A stretch of DNA of 64,000 nt from JAJDOD01 sp050299835 (GCA_050299835.1 JBNKWP010000002.1:186001-250000), one strand, 5' to 3'. Counted from the first letter of the stretch, positions 43,766 through 52,582 are shown. Translations and numbers: made by a program. Notes: a model not told the origin generated them from the sequence alone.

Positions 43766-44032
43766 TCAGGCTTTCTGTTCGGCGATGAGCTTCTCGACAG
43801 CCCGAACGATGGCCTGAATCGAGGAAATGTCGAATTCTGACTTTTCCGGCTCATTGGCGTTGAACGGCACCTGGATGTCGAAACTTTCCTCGATCGAGAA
43901 GATCGCCTCGACCAGACCCATCGAATCGACGCCAAGATCCTCAAGCGATTGGTCGAGCGACACGTCGGATGGTTCCAAAACCGCCTGTTCGGCGATAATC
44001 TCGATGATCCTGCTTTCGACGTCGCTGCTCAT
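43766..44032 (-). CDS. Acyl carrier protein, specialised
   Basis: The 88-residue acidic four-helix protein has the phosphopantetheine attachment serine S37 in LGVDSMGLVEAIF. It differs from housekeeping AcpP, where DSLDTVE is usual, and carries a longer loop before the last helix (NANEPEKSEFDIS), reminiscent of NodF-type carriers. It is immediately followed by a condensing enzyme with no gap and preceded by lpxD (33 nt), so it likely serves a dedicated acyl chain. Confidence 0.88.
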   Translation of the reverse strand: MSSDVESRIIEIIAEQAVLEPSDVSLDQSLEDLGVDSMGLVEAIFSIEESFDIQVPFNANEPEKSEFDISSIQAIVRAVEKLIAEQKA

Positions 44033-44065
44033 CTTCCCGCCCCTCCGGGTCCATTTGCGGTGTAT

Positions 44066-45157
44066 TTAGTCCTCTGCGTCTTCATTTGAAACCGCTTTCT
44101 TCAACGCCCGGACATCCTCCATCAACCGCGGGAGACGCCGCCAGTTCTGACTGGCCTGGATATACTGCTCCATTCTCATTGCCGGATAGCCAAGCACGAC
44201 GCGACCCGCAGGCACTTTGGCGAGAATCTTCGTGGCCCCACCGGCCACCACGTCATCGCCGACCGATAAATTGTCACCGACACCAACCTGGCCACCCAGC
44301 ACCACGCGATTGCCGATCCTGGTCGATCCGGCAATCCCTACCTGACCGCAAAGCAGGACATCCTCGCCTATCTCACAGTTGTGAGCCACATGAACCAGGT
44401 TATCGAGCTTTGTCCCCCGCCCGATACGCGTTGCCCGGATCGTGCCTCGGTCAATACAGGAATTGGCGCCAAGTTCGACGTCATCACCGATCTCGACCCC
44501 GCCAAGCGAATGAATGCGGGTCCATTCCGCGTTGATCGCTTCGGTTTCCCTACCAAGGGACGCCCGAGCCTCTTCGACCCGGCTCTTGTCAGGCGTAACG
44601 AAGCTGAACCCGTCAGACCCCACGACCGCGCCCGGCTGCGCGATCAGTCGCGCGCCAATATTCACGCGTGCGCCGATCCGGCAGCCAGAATGGATCAGCG
44701 CATCCTCCCCGATGACAGTCTGCTCACCGATGCTGACATGGGAGGCGATACGGGCCCCGGGACCGATGCGCACTCCTGCGCCGATCACCACAAGCGGACC
44801 GATAGCCGCGCCGTCTCCGATCTCCGCCGTCGGATCGATGATGGCCGAGGCATGAATGCCGGGCGCGATTTCGGGGCCGGGATCCATCAGCCGCGTCAGG
44901 CCGGACATGGCATAGCGGGGGCGCGGCACCACGATCGCGGCTTCCAGACCCATCGCCTGCCAGTCCGCTCCGTCCCAGACGATCGCCGCGCGGGCCTTGC
45001 CGAGTTTGAGACCATCGGCAAATTTCGGATCCATCGCCAACGCCAGATGTTCGGGACCCGCATCAGCGGGTTCCGACGCCCCCAGCACCGCAAGCTCGGC
45101 ATCTCCCAAGACCCGCGCCTCAAGCGCGGTCGCGATATCCTGAATGGTGTAGCGCAT
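44066..45157 (-). CDS. lpxD: UDP-3-O-(3-hydroxyacyl)glucosamine N-acyltransferase LpxD
   Basis: LpxD adds the second 3-hydroxyacyl chain in lipid A synthesis. The 363-residue protein has an N-terminal uridine-binding domain (MRYTIQDIATALEARVLGD), a left-handed beta helix of hexapeptide repeats (IGDGAAIGPLVVIGAGVRIG and on), the catalytic histidine in LVHVAHNCEIG, and a C-terminal helix. In many bacteria lpxD lies beside bamA-skp-fabZ-lpxA; here it is about 33 kb away with its own acyl carrier protein and ketosynthase. Confidence 0.95.
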   Translation of the reverse strand: MRYTIQDIATALEARVLGDAELAVLGASEPADAGPEHLALAMDPKFADGLKLGKARAAIVWDGADWQAMGLEAAIVVPRPRYAMSGLTRLMDPGPEIAPGIHASAIIDPTAEIGDGAAIGPLVVIGAGVRIGPGARIASHVSIGEQTVIGEDALIHSGCRIGARVNIGARLIAQPGAVVGSDGFSFVTPDKSRVEEARASLGRETEAINAEWTRIHSLGGVEIGDDVELGANSCIDRGTIRATRIGRGTKLDNLVHVAHNCEIGEDVLLCGQVGIAGSTRIGNRVVLGGQVGVGDNLSVGDDVVAGGATKILAKVPAGRVVLGYPAMRMEQYIQASQNWRRLPRLMEDVRALKKAVSNEDAED

Positions 45158-45183
45158 CAGCTGCTCCCTCTCGGGAGAAGTAT

Positions 45184-46794
45184 CTATCCCTGAAGCGCGT
45201 CCAGCGAAACCCCGGCGCTCTCAAGCGCCTCCCAGATCCGCGCATCCCGGCCATAGACATCCGGGCGAAACTGCGTCCTGCCCTTCGCCTGGGTGAAGGC
45301 GGTGCGATAGACGAGATGAACAGGAATATGCTCTTCCAGTTCAACCTGTGTCTCCCGCCGCGTCGACAAGACGCTCTGGAAGTATGCCGCGGGGTCCGCT
45401 TCCTGCCGCGCCAGAAGCGCATAGGCAAAATCGAACGGATCATTCAGCCGGATGCAGCCGTGGCTGAAAGCGCGGCTTTCCCGTCCGAAAAGCGATTTCT
45501 GCGGCGTGTCGTGCAGATAGATATTGTACCGGTTCGGGAACATGAACTTCACCAGCCCCAGCGCATTCGACCGGCTCGGCGGCTGTTTCAGATCGAACGG
45601 AAAGTTGCTTTGGTTGAACTGCGTGAAATCCTGCACCATCTCGCGCGGGATGACACGGCCGCGACGGTCCACCAGCAACAGATGCCCGGCCGCGTTGGGA
45701 TTGCGCTGCATCATCGGCAGGTATTCCTTGGTCGCGATCGAGCGCGGGACGTTCCAGGTCGGATTGACGACGAGATGTTCCATCACATCGGAAAACTCGG
45801 GCGTCCTGCGGTCAGGATCACGGTGACCGACGACCGAACGGGTCTGAAAAGTAACCTTGCCATGATCCACGATCCGGGCGTGGAAATCCGTGATGTTGAC
45901 CCAGATATGGCGATCTCCGAGCGGCATGTTGGTCCAGCGTTCCCGCTCCATGGCAACGACAATCTGGTGAAGCCGCGTCGTGGCCGACGTATTGATGGCC
46001 GCGATCGTTCCATCTCCGGCCACGCCATCGGCGGCCAGGCCGTGGTCGTCCTGAAACGCCAAAACGGCTTGCCGCATCTTGCTGTCATAGGTCGAAGCCG
46101 AGGTCCGGTCGAGATAACCCATCGCGATCAGCCGGTTGCGAAGCGCGACAACAGCCGGACCGCTATCGCCGGGCTCCAGCTTTCGGGCTGGAACCTCGTC
46201 GCCCCATCCACCGCGCGCGACCAGGTCTTCGAACCTCATCTTTTCCTTCATCAGCCGCGCATATTCCGGGCTTTGCGGAGGAAGGGCACGCAGGAAAGCA
46301 GCCGGTGAAGACTTGGTGAAATCGTTGAGAAGTTTCGTCCGGTCGCGGCGCAAAACCTCCCGGACCATTCCGGGGTCGATGGTGCGCGGCTCAAGGATGC
46401 CGGTCTGGATGTCACGTGCATAGAGAAGGAAGAGCTTCGACATCTCCACTTCGATGTGCCCCAGTTCGCGCGTGGTCCGCACATTGCGCAGATCGAACTC
46501 CAGCGTCTCGGGGTGATAGCGTCCCTCGGGCAGGCCATGCGCGGAGACATCCTCAAGGACGTTCAGAAAAGCCTCCCGTCTGGCCCTTGCGTCTTCACCC
46601 TCCGCTGTCCAGATCGGCTGATACCCGTTCGCGCGATAAAAAGTGGCAATTTCCCTGTCGCTGGCAGCGGCCTCCGCCACCGCCTGCACGAACGGTGTCA
46701 CCTGCGCCTGCGCAGCGCTCATCGGCGCGGTCGCCGAACAGGCAAAGGCGAGGCCCCAGACAAGAAACAGGCGGCGGATCGGCATGGCAGTCAT
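45184..46794 (-). CDS. L,D-transpeptidase (YcbB-like)
   Basis: The enzyme makes 3-3 crosslinks in peptidoglycan or attaches proteins to it. The 536-residue protein has a signal peptide (LFLVWGLAFACSATAPMSAAQA), an N-terminal scaffold, a peptidoglycan-binding domain (DSGPAVVALRNRLIAMGYL, about 205-265), and a YkuD catalytic domain with the active-site cysteine in SRAFSHGCIRLNDP. The WNVPRSIATKEYLP loop is typical of YcbB. It is divergent from a Tat-exported YcbK-like gene, in line with shared cell-wall work. Confidence 0.92.
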   Translation of the reverse strand: MTAMPIRRLFLVWGLAFACSATAPMSAAQAQVTPFVQAVAEAAASDREIATFYRANGYQPIWTAEGEDARARREAFLNVLEDVSAHGLPEGRYHPETLEFDLRNVRTTRELGHIEVEMSKLFLLYARDIQTGILEPRTIDPGMVREVLRRDRTKLLNDFTKSSPAAFLRALPPQSPEYARLMKEKMRFEDLVARGGWGDEVPARKLEPGDSGPAVVALRNRLIAMGYLDRTSASTYDSKMRQAVLAFQDDHGLAADGVAGDGTIAAINTSATTRLHQIVVAMERERWTNMPLGDRHIWVNITDFHARIVDHGKVTFQTRSVVGHRDPDRRTPEFSDVMEHLVVNPTWNVPRSIATKEYLPMMQRNPNAAGHLLLVDRRGRVIPREMVQDFTQFNQSNFPFDLKQPPSRSNALGLVKFMFPNRYNIYLHDTPQKSLFGRESRAFSHGCIRLNDPFDFAYALLARQEADPAAYFQSVLSTRRETQVELEEHIPVHLVYRTAFTQAKGRTQFRPDVYGRDARIWEALESAGVSLDALQG

Positions 46795-47104
46795 CGAACA
46801 TCCAATACAGTTACTTCCCCGAACCCTCCTTATGTCCCGCAGAGACTTAAGAGTGTCTATTCAAAATCTCGCCAATCAGAGCTTTTGTTACCCAGACGCA
46901 ACGACCCAACCAAATTCTTGCCACATTTGGCTCCGGGGCCAAAACTGGCAGAATTCCGCCGACCGGCGCCGATCCGACTGATTTTGCGGGATCTGCTGTT
47001 TTCTGAGTTAACAAATTGGGCCATACAGATTCTGCACCTCAGGGGGAGTGGTGGTTCATCGTCGGACATACCGGCGGGGACAATAGAATGGGACTTTGTG
47101 GCAG
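46795..47104. other. 310-bp divergent intergenic region, no gene seen
   Basis: The interval between the start codons of the L,D-transpeptidase and the YcbK-like gene is less GC-rich than its surroundings and should contain both promoters. I found no convincing ribosome site with an open frame, no tRNA-like fold, and no repeated motif here. The hairpin-free, unremarkable sequence gives no clear regulator site. Confidence 0.4.
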
Positions 47105-47671
47105 ATGACGTCTGACAATACGAGCATGACGCGGAGAGGCGTGCTTAAAGCCTTCGCCGCTACGACACTCGCAGCAGCACCGACATATTCCAACGCTTTC
47201 GGCCTTCTTCGCGGCGCGGGCGACATCCGGCGGCTCAAGATGCATTCCGGACGCACGGGCGAGCGCATCGATACCGTCTACTGGATCGAGGGTGAGTACA
47301 TCCCCGAAGCGATGAAGGAAATCAATCGGTTCATGCGCGACTGGCGCACCGACCAGGTGATCGGTTTCGACAATCGCACCGTGGATATTCTTGCCGCCTC
47401 GCACCGGCTTCTCGACACCCGCGCCTCCTACATGCTGCTGTCGGGCTACCGGTCGCCGCAGACGAACGCCATGCTGCGGGCCCGATCGCGCAATGTGGCC
47501 CGCAATTCTCTCCACATGAAGGGACAGGCCAGCGACATCCGCCTCGAAGGCCGGTCCGTCGGTCAGATTTCGCGAGCGGCCATGTCCTGCTCGGCGGGCG
47601 GTGTTGGTAAATATTCCAGCTCGAATTTCGTCCATGTCGATTGCGGCGATGTCCGGGTCTGGGGCCGGTAA
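47105..47671 (+). CDS. YcbK/DUF882 family protein, Tat-exported
   Basis: The 188-residue protein begins with a twin-arginine signal, MTRRGVLKAFAATTLAAAPTYSNA, preceded by seven residues. The mature domain is of the DUF882/peptidase M15A type: LDTRASYMLLSGYRSPQTN, SLHMKGQASDIRLEG with the metal-binding histidine and aspartate, and FVHVDCGDVRVWG. It is related to murein endopeptidases and probably acts on peptidoglycan. The ATG at 47105 was chosen over a TTG at 47096. Confidence 0.88.
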   Translation: MTSDNTSMTRRGVLKAFAATTLAAAPTYSNAFGLLRGAGDIRRLKMHSGRTGERIDTVYWIEGEYIPEAMKEINRFMRDWRTDQVIGFDNRTVDILAASHRLLDTRASYMLLSGYRSPQTNAMLRARSRNVARNSLHMKGQASDIRLEGRSVGQISRAAMSCSAGGVGKYSSSNFVHVDCGDVRVWGR

Positions 47672-47696
47672 TCAAACCCAATACGATCAGAAAGAG

Positions 47697-47718
47697 GCCG
47701 CCCTTCGGGCGGCTTTTT
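47697..47718. terminator. Bidirectional terminator between the YcbK-like gene and tRNA-Leu
   Basis: GCCGCCC (47697-47703) and GGGCGGC (47707-47713) form a perfect stem over a TTC loop, followed on the plus strand by TTTTTCTTT. On the minus strand the same stem is followed by CTCTTTCT, so it can also end the tRNA transcript. Confidence 0.8.
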
Positions 47719-47721
47719 CTT

Positions 47722-47807
47722 TGGTGCGGGCGGTGGGATTTGAACCCACACGGCCATTCGGCCCACGGATTTTAAGTCCGATATGTCTACCATTCCATCA
47801 CGCCCGC
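47722..47807 (-). tRNA. tRNA-Leu (UAA)
   Basis: On the minus strand the acceptor stem GCGGGCG (47807-47801) pairs with CGCCCGC (47732-47726), followed by discriminator A and an encoded CCA. The anticodon arm CGGA-CTTAAAA-TCCG gives anticodon TAA. A long class II variable arm (GGGCC..GGCC) and the T-loop GGTTCAAATCC are present. The 86-nt length fits a leucine tRNA with CCA. Confidence 0.96.
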
Positions 47808-47904
47808 ACGCGCGCGTCCTCATTACGGAAGGCGCTGTTCGGGAACAAGGGTGCAGAAAAGTACGCAAAGCACTTTTTATCAAACCATTCAGAATGGTTT
47901 GACG

Positions 47905-48450
47905 TCAGATATCCTCGCCGGGCTCCTCGCGCAGCAGCCCACGCTCGGGAATCCACGGGTTGAGGTCCAGTGCCGCGCGAAGCACCTCCTGAGCCTCCTC
48001 GTCTCGCCCCAGCCCCATGAGCGACAGCGCTTTGCCCGACAGCGCCCCGACATGGCGCGGCGACCGTTCCAGCGCCAGATCCAGATCGACCAGCGCCGCC
48101 TCGAAATCCTCGCGCAGAAAGCTGATGAAGGCCCGCTGGTTGTATCCCTCCGCCCAATCCGGACAATACTCCACCAGCCGGTCGAATTTTTCCATCGCAC
48201 GAAGGAAATCATAGGATCCGCGCGCCATCATGCCCTGATCGAGCAACTCCCTGGCCGCCGCATCCGGGGCCTGCGTCCAAAGCTCCCAGAGGCCACGCTG
48301 GCTCGGCTCCGCCACGCGTTCGTTTTCCGCTTCCTGCAAAGCCATGAAAAGGGCGTCTTCCCCAGCCGCAATGTCAGGAGGCGGCGGACAGTCAGCAAAC
48401 AGACAACCGGCGGACAGGACGAACGGAACGGCGAGAACCCATGTTTTCAT
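47905..48450 (-). CDS. Exported TPR-repeat protein
   Basis: From the ATG at 48450 the product is 181 aa with a signal peptide, MKTWVLAVPFVLSAGCLFA, probably cut before DCPPPPD. Tandem tetratricopeptide repeats occupy residues 70-170 (SYDFLRAMEKFDRLVEYCPDWAE, then a DFEAALVDLDLALERSP unit, then DEEAQEVLRAALDLNP). These form a protein-binding superhelix. The cysteine in SAGC does not make a good lipobox, because a serine sits at -3. Function is unknown; it lies beside tRNA-Leu and is divergent from the rhomboid gene. Confidence 0.8.
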   Translation of the reverse strand: MKTWVLAVPFVLSAGCLFADCPPPPDIAAGEDALFMALQEAENERVAEPSQRGLWELWTQAPDAAARELLDQGMMARGSYDFLRAMEKFDRLVEYCPDWAEGYNQRAFISFLREDFEAALVDLDLALERSPRHVGALSGKALSLMGLGRDEEAQEVLRAALDLNPWIPERGLLREEPGEDI

Positions 48451-48528
48451 AAGCCAATGGTGGCGCGTTCTCCCCACCCGTCAAGTCTCCCTTGACCTCG
48501 ACCGGCAAAATCGGTCCGGTGAGCGCAT

Positions 48529-49266
48529 ATGTTTCCGATCCGCGACCATAACCCGTCCGAGCGCACGCCTTACGTCACCTGGGCCCTGATCGCGGTCAAT
48601 GTCATCGTCTTTGCGAGCTACTATCTTGCCTCGTTTCAGGACCCGTGGATTCTGAGCGCCGTTTTCGAAACCTGGGGAATGATCCCCGCAGAAGCATCGG
48701 CGACGACCTTCTTCACCTCCATGTTTCTCCATGGCGGCCTCATGCACCTCGCCGGCAACATGCTATTCCTCTGGGTCTTCGGCGACAACATGGAAGACCA
48801 GATGGGTCATTTCGGTTTTCTGATGTTTTACCTCCTCGGCGGGCTCGCCGCCGCTTCCGCCCAGTTCCTGGCGGACCCCGCCAGCACGATACCAATGGTC
48901 GGCGCGTCCGGCGCGATCGCGGGGGTCATGGGCGGTTACCTCCTGTTATTCCCGAAAGCCCGCGTCGATGTCCTGATCATCATCGTTATCTTCTTCCGGA
49001 TCATTCCGATCCCGGCCTGGATCGTTCTGGGAGCCTGGTTCGGCCTGCAACTGATCCAAGGCTCCATGACGCCGGTCGAACTGGGGGGCGTCGCCTACTG
49101 GGCTCACGCGGGTGGGTTCGCCGCAGGACTGCTGATGACCCTGCCGCTCTGGCGCAGGCGCGGCGGCCCCGCCTACTGGCGCCGCACGGATGGCCACCCG
49201 CCGCACCCCGAGAGCCACTACCGTATGGTGCGCAGTTCCATCCCCCGGGTCAGCCGCAGACGGTGA
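48529..49266 (+). CDS. Rhomboid family intramembrane serine protease
   Basis: The 245-residue protein has six or seven membrane helices and the rhomboid motifs: FLHGGLMHLAGNMLFLWVFG, the catalytic serine in VGASGAIAGVMGGY, and the catalytic histidine in YWAHAGGFAAG. It cleaves membrane proteins within or next to their helices. The arginine-rich cytoplasmic tail (LWRRRGGPAYWRR and on) is typical. Substrates are not predictable. Confidence 0.93.
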   Translation: MFPIRDHNPSERTPYVTWALIAVNVIVFASYYLASFQDPWILSAVFETWGMIPAEASATTFFTSMFLHGGLMHLAGNMLFLWVFGDNMEDQMGHFGFLMFYLLGGLAAASAQFLADPASTIPMVGASGAIAGVMGGYLLLFPKARVDVLIIIVIFFRIIPIPAWIVLGAWFGLQLIQGSMTPVELGGVAYWAHAGGFAAGLLMTLPLWRRRGGPAYWRRTDGHPPHPESHYRMVRSSIPRVSRRR

Positions 49267-49333
49267 ATCAGACCCGGACACGACGTCCACGGCGGCCCCG
49301 GAATGTCTTCAGGCGGATAGCGAAGGCTGTGCC

Positions 49334-50092
49334 TCAACGACGGTGGCGCAGCAAAATCCAGCGCTTCCGGAATTCGCTCAGACCAAGCCCTGCCGCCGCA
49401 ACACGTCCGGGATCATCAATCACCTGTTTTAGGATTTCACTTGCCTGCCAGCCCTCGATCAAAGCCGACCACGCGGAGACAGGGAGCAAGTCCCGCATCG
49501 CCCGTTCTCCCGGCAAGTCGCGGATTACCTCACCGGCGAGCCTCGCCACCGCATCCGGCCTGCCATCGACCAACGGCACTCGACCCCGCGCCTCCAATTC
49601 CGGTATCGCCTGAAGAAACCGCGCCAGTGCCGCTGCTGCGCCATAGCGCCGGACCACCGTTTCCGCCGCCTCCGCTGCGCCAAGCGCCCGAGCCACCACC
49701 CACATGAGCGCCCCGCCAGTCCGGTCGAGATATTCGTTGAAATGCGCCTGATCCTCGAATGGATCGCGGTAAAGATCCCACCGCCGCGCTGCCACGCCCT
49801 GATCGAGCAGTCGCGCGCCCTCGGCATCCAGCACTTCCGCCAGCGGCTCCGTCACCTCATGCTTCCTGACCGGCCTGCCCTGGGCAATCTCTTCCAGCGC
49901 ATCCCGCCACCATTGCAGCCGCATCTCCCCGATCATCGGCTCGGACGCCACCCAGGGCGCGCGCGCGACTTCCACGTTGAAGGCATAGAGCGGAAACAGC
50001 ACCCGGCGCGCTTCAACCGGCGCGGCCATCGCCGCCAGGTGCCGGTCGGGATCGCCCTTCGCCACGATGTCGGCACAGGCCTGAAGGCTCAT
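49334..50092 (-). CDS. Squalene/phytoene synthase-like protein (NDUFAF6-like)
   Basis: The 252-residue protein begins MSLQACADIVAKGDPDRHLAAM and contains LFPLYAFNVEVARAPW and MRLQWWRDALEEI, characteristic of the NDUFAF6-like branch of the squalene/phytoene synthase fold. The two aspartate-rich motifs (DxxxD) that carry catalysis in true synthases are not visible, so carotenoid synthesis is unlikely. The mitochondrial homologue helps assemble respiratory complex I; that role here is inference. The start ATG at 50092 overlaps the methyltransferase stop (ATGA). Confidence 0.82.
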   Translation of the reverse strand: MSLQACADIVAKGDPDRHLAAMAAPVEARRVLFPLYAFNVEVARAPWVASEPMIGEMRLQWWRDALEEIAQGRPVRKHEVTEPLAEVLDAEGARLLDQGVAARRWDLYRDPFEDQAHFNEYLDRTGGALMWVVARALGAAEAAETVVRRYGAAAALARFLQAIPELEARGRVPLVDGRPDAVARLAGEVIRDLPGERAMRDLLPVSAWSALIEGWQASEILKQVIDDPGRVAAAGLGLSEFRKRWILLRHRR

Positions 50093-50811
50093 GACCGCCG
50101 CACGACGAACAGGCAGTAGGCGATCTCCTCCCGCGCCGCCTGCCAGCGGGCAATCTCGGCCCGATGCTCGGCCATGGCCGCGGCCACCTCCGGCGATTGT
50201 TCTGTCTCGTCCAGCTTGTCGAGCCGCGCCAACATCGGCCCGTAATAGGCCGCCCAGGGCGCGTCCACGACCCAGCGCTGACCGACTATGCCGTAACCGG
50301 CGCGGTGGATCTCCGCCTCGATCTCGGCACGGCTCTTCACCTCGTACTCTTCTGCCCAGAAGGCCCGCGCCTCCTCGGACGGCGGCTCGATCATCCAGCA
50401 AGGCTCGCTGAACGCCACCGCACCGCCCGGCACCATATGCGGCATCCAGGCCTCAAGCACCTTGGTCACGCCGTGGAAATAGACAGCTCCTGCGCTCCAG
50501 ATCAGATCGTAAGTCTCCGACAGCGCAAGGTAACTCCGCTCCTCAACCTCGACCCGCTTGCCGAACCGCGCCGCCCGCCGCTTCGCCGCCTCGACGAAAT
50601 GCGGTACCTTCTCCAGCGCCAGAACCTCCGCCTCCGGCCGCGCTTCCGCCAGCGTCACCGTATCCGCCCCCGGCCCGCAGCCCGCATCCAGAATCCGCGC
50701 CTTGGCTGGCGTCCCCGCCACCTCCAGCGCCCAGAGCACATCCGCCGCCTCCCCCGGCCCTTCGCGCGGCAAGTCGCGATGGACCGTGAAGAAGGCCTCT
50801 GGCGGGATCAT
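50089..50811 (-). CDS. Class I SAM-dependent methyltransferase
   Basis: The 240-residue protein has a Rossmann methyltransferase fold with the SAM motif ILDAGCGPGADTVTLAE (motif I), LALEKVPHFV (acidic ribose loop), and SAGAVYFHGV (motif II region). The substrate is not recognisable. Its start overlaps the cimA stop and its stop overlaps the NDUFAF6-like start, each by 4 nt, so the three are translated from one message. Confidence 0.87.
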   Translation of the reverse strand: MIPPEAFFTVHRDLPREGPGEAADVLWALEVAGTPAKARILDAGCGPGADTVTLAEARPEAEVLALEKVPHFVEAAKRRAARFGKRVEVEERSYLALSETYDLIWSAGAVYFHGVTKVLEAWMPHMVPGGAVAFSEPCWMIEPPSEEARAFWAEEYEVKSRAEIEAEIHRAGYGIVGQRWVVDAPWAAYYGPMLARLDKLDETEQSPEVAAAMAEHRAEIARWQAAREEIAYCLFVVRRS

Positions 50812-52442
50812 TCCGCCGCCTCCGCCGGTCGGCTCTCCTGCACCAGCTTCCAGACGATCGCATCCAGCAGCGCCTGGAACGACGCATCGACGATGTTCGA
50901 AGACACGCCCACCGTCGCCCAGGCCCGGCCCTCATCATCGGCAAAGTCTATAATAACCCGCGTCACCGCCTCGGTGCCGCCCTGGGTTATCCGCACCTTG
51001 AAGTCGGTCAGATGCACGTCCTCGATCTGGCTCTGATACGGCCCCAGGTCCGATTTCAGCGCCTGCCACAAAGCGTTCACCGGCCCGTCATCCTGAATGT
51101 CGCTGGCGTGCTCATTCTTGAAGTAACTCGTCCGCGCGCCTTCCCGCGTGGAGATCGTGACGACCGCTTCCGACTCCACCACGATCTCGCCCTTCGCGTT
51201 CCGCCGCCGCTCCGAGATCACCCGGTAGCGTTCCACGTCGAAATAGTCCGGGGTCAGCCCCAGTTCCCGCCGCGCCAGCAGTTCGAAACTCGCCTGCGCG
51301 CTGTCATAGGCGAAGCCTTGCGTTTCCCGCTGCTTCACCGCATCGAGAATGCGCATCAACGCCGGATCGCCCTTCTCCACCGCCAGTCCCATTTCCGAGA
51401 GTCGCCGGATCAGGTTCGACTGCCCCGCCTGGTTCGACATCGGCACGATCCGGGTGTTCCCGACCAGCGTGGGGTCGATATGCTCATAGGTCGTCGGATC
51501 CTTCACGATGGCCGACGCATGCAACCCCGCCTTATGCGCGAATGCCGACGACCCGACATAAGGCGCGGACCGCAACGGCACCCGGTTCAGGATCTCGTCC
51601 AGTTGCCGGCTGGTCCGCGTCAGATCCGCCAACCTCTCCCGGCTCACCCCGATCTGGTACCGGCTGGCATATGGCTCCTTCAGCAAAAGCGTCGGGATCA
51701 GCGTCGTCAGGTTCGCATTGCCGCAGCGCTCCCCCAGCCCGTTCAGCGTGCCTTGCACCTGCCGTGCGCCCGCGTCCACCGCAGCGAGGCTCCCCGCCAC
51801 CGCGTTCCCGGTATCGTCATGGGTATGGATGCCCAGATGATCGCCGGGGATGCCGGCGGCGATGACCGCGCGGGTGATCTCCCCCACATCGTGCGGCAGC
51901 GTGCCCCCGTTGGTATCGCAAAGCACCACCCACCGTGCGCCCGCTTCATAGGCCGCCTTCAGACAGTCGAGCGCATATTCCGGGTTCGCCTTGTACCCGT
52001 CGAAAAAATGCTCCGCATCGAACAGCGCCTCGCGACCCTTCGCGACCAGATGCGCAACGCTCTCGCGGATATTGGTCAGGTTTTCCTCCAGCGTGATCCC
52101 GAGCGCGGTATCGACGTGGAAGTCATGGGTCTTGCCCACCAGACAAACCGCAGGCGTATTCGCATTGAGAACAGCCGCCAGCACATCGTCATTCTCCGCC
52201 GACCGCCCCGCCCGCTTGGTCATCCCGAAGGCGGTGAAGGTGGCGCGAGTCTGCGGACGGCTTTCGAAAAACGCCGAGTCCGTCGGGTTCGCCCCCGGCC
52301 ACCCGCCCTCGATATAGTCGAGCCCGAGTACATCCAGCGCCCGCGCGATCTGCATCTTCTCATCGGTGGAGAACTGTACGCCCTGGGTTTGCTGCCCGTC
52401 GCGGAGGGTCGTGTCGAAGAGGGAGAGGAGTTCTTTGATCAT
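50808..52442 (-). CDS. cimA: Citramalate synthase CimA
   Basis: CimA condenses pyruvate with acetyl-CoA to (R)-citramalate, a threonine-independent route to isoleucine. From the ATG at 52442 (ribosome site GGGAG) the protein is 544 aa. It has the DRE-TIM motif LFDTTLRDGQQTQG, the metal-binding IHTHDDTGNAVA, LNGLGERCGNANL, and a C-terminal LeuA-type allosteric dimerisation domain. Length about 540 and the TDSAFF segment favour CimA over isopropylmalate synthase. The frame continues upstream only through repeat sequence. Confidence 0.92.
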   Translation of the reverse strand: MIKELLSLFDTTLRDGQQTQGVQFSTDEKMQIARALDVLGLDYIEGGWPGANPTDSAFFESRPQTRATFTAFGMTKRAGRSAENDDVLAAVLNANTPAVCLVGKTHDFHVDTALGITLEENLTNIRESVAHLVAKGREALFDAEHFFDGYKANPEYALDCLKAAYEAGARWVVLCDTNGGTLPHDVGEITRAVIAAGIPGDHLGIHTHDDTGNAVAGSLAAVDAGARQVQGTLNGLGERCGNANLTTLIPTLLLKEPYASRYQIGVSRERLADLTRTSRQLDEILNRVPLRSAPYVGSSAFAHKAGLHASAIVKDPTTYEHIDPTLVGNTRIVPMSNQAGQSNLIRRLSEMGLAVEKGDPALMRILDAVKQRETQGFAYDSAQASFELLARRELGLTPDYFDVERYRVISERRRNAKGEIVVESEAVVTISTREGARTSYFKNEHASDIQDDGPVNALWQALKSDLGPYQSQIEDVHLTDFKVRITQGGTEAVTRVIIDFADDEGRAWATVGVSSNIVDASFQALLDAIVWKLVQESRPAEAAE

Positions 52443-52451
52443 TTTATTTCT

Positions 52452-52561
52452 CCCTGCCCCGGACTTGATCCGGGGCCTCAACCACCAATCGCACCACCCT
52501 GCCCCGGACTTGATCCGGGGCCTCATGATCTGGCCAGAGGTCCCGGGTCAAGCACGGGACA
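52452..52561. repeat. Tandem pair of 29-bp palindromic repeats plus a related third copy
   Basis: An identical 29-bp sequence occurs at 52452-52480 and 52497-52525, each containing the palindrome CCCCGGA-CTTGA-TCCGGGG. A diverged palindrome, GTCCCGGGTC with GCACGGGAC, follows at 52540-52560. This is a small dispersed-repeat type I recognise from alphaproteobacterial intergenic regions. It lies between cysS and cimA and creates a false N-terminal extension of the cimA frame. Confidence 0.75.
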
Positions 52562-52582
52562 ATACGCAACTCAAACGCCCCG

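Noticed and set aside
48391..48450. Lipoprotein signal on the TPR protein
   Set aside because: The residue at -3 from the cysteine in SAGC is serine, not a hydrophobic residue, so an ordinary signal peptide ending near FAD is more likely.
49334..50092. Phytoene or squalene synthase for carotenoids or hopanoids
   Set aside because: The two aspartate-rich catalytic motifs are not visible and no crt or hpn genes are nearby; the NDUFAF6-like branch fits better.
52452..52525. CRISPR array
   Set aside because: Only two direct repeats with a 16-bp gap, strongly palindromic, and no cas genes in the window; they are dispersed palindromic repeats.
52443..52526. A 28-residue N-terminal extension of CimA
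   Set aside because: The extension translates the 29-bp repeats twice (RPRIKSGAG repeated) and lacks a ribosome site, while ATG 52442 has one.
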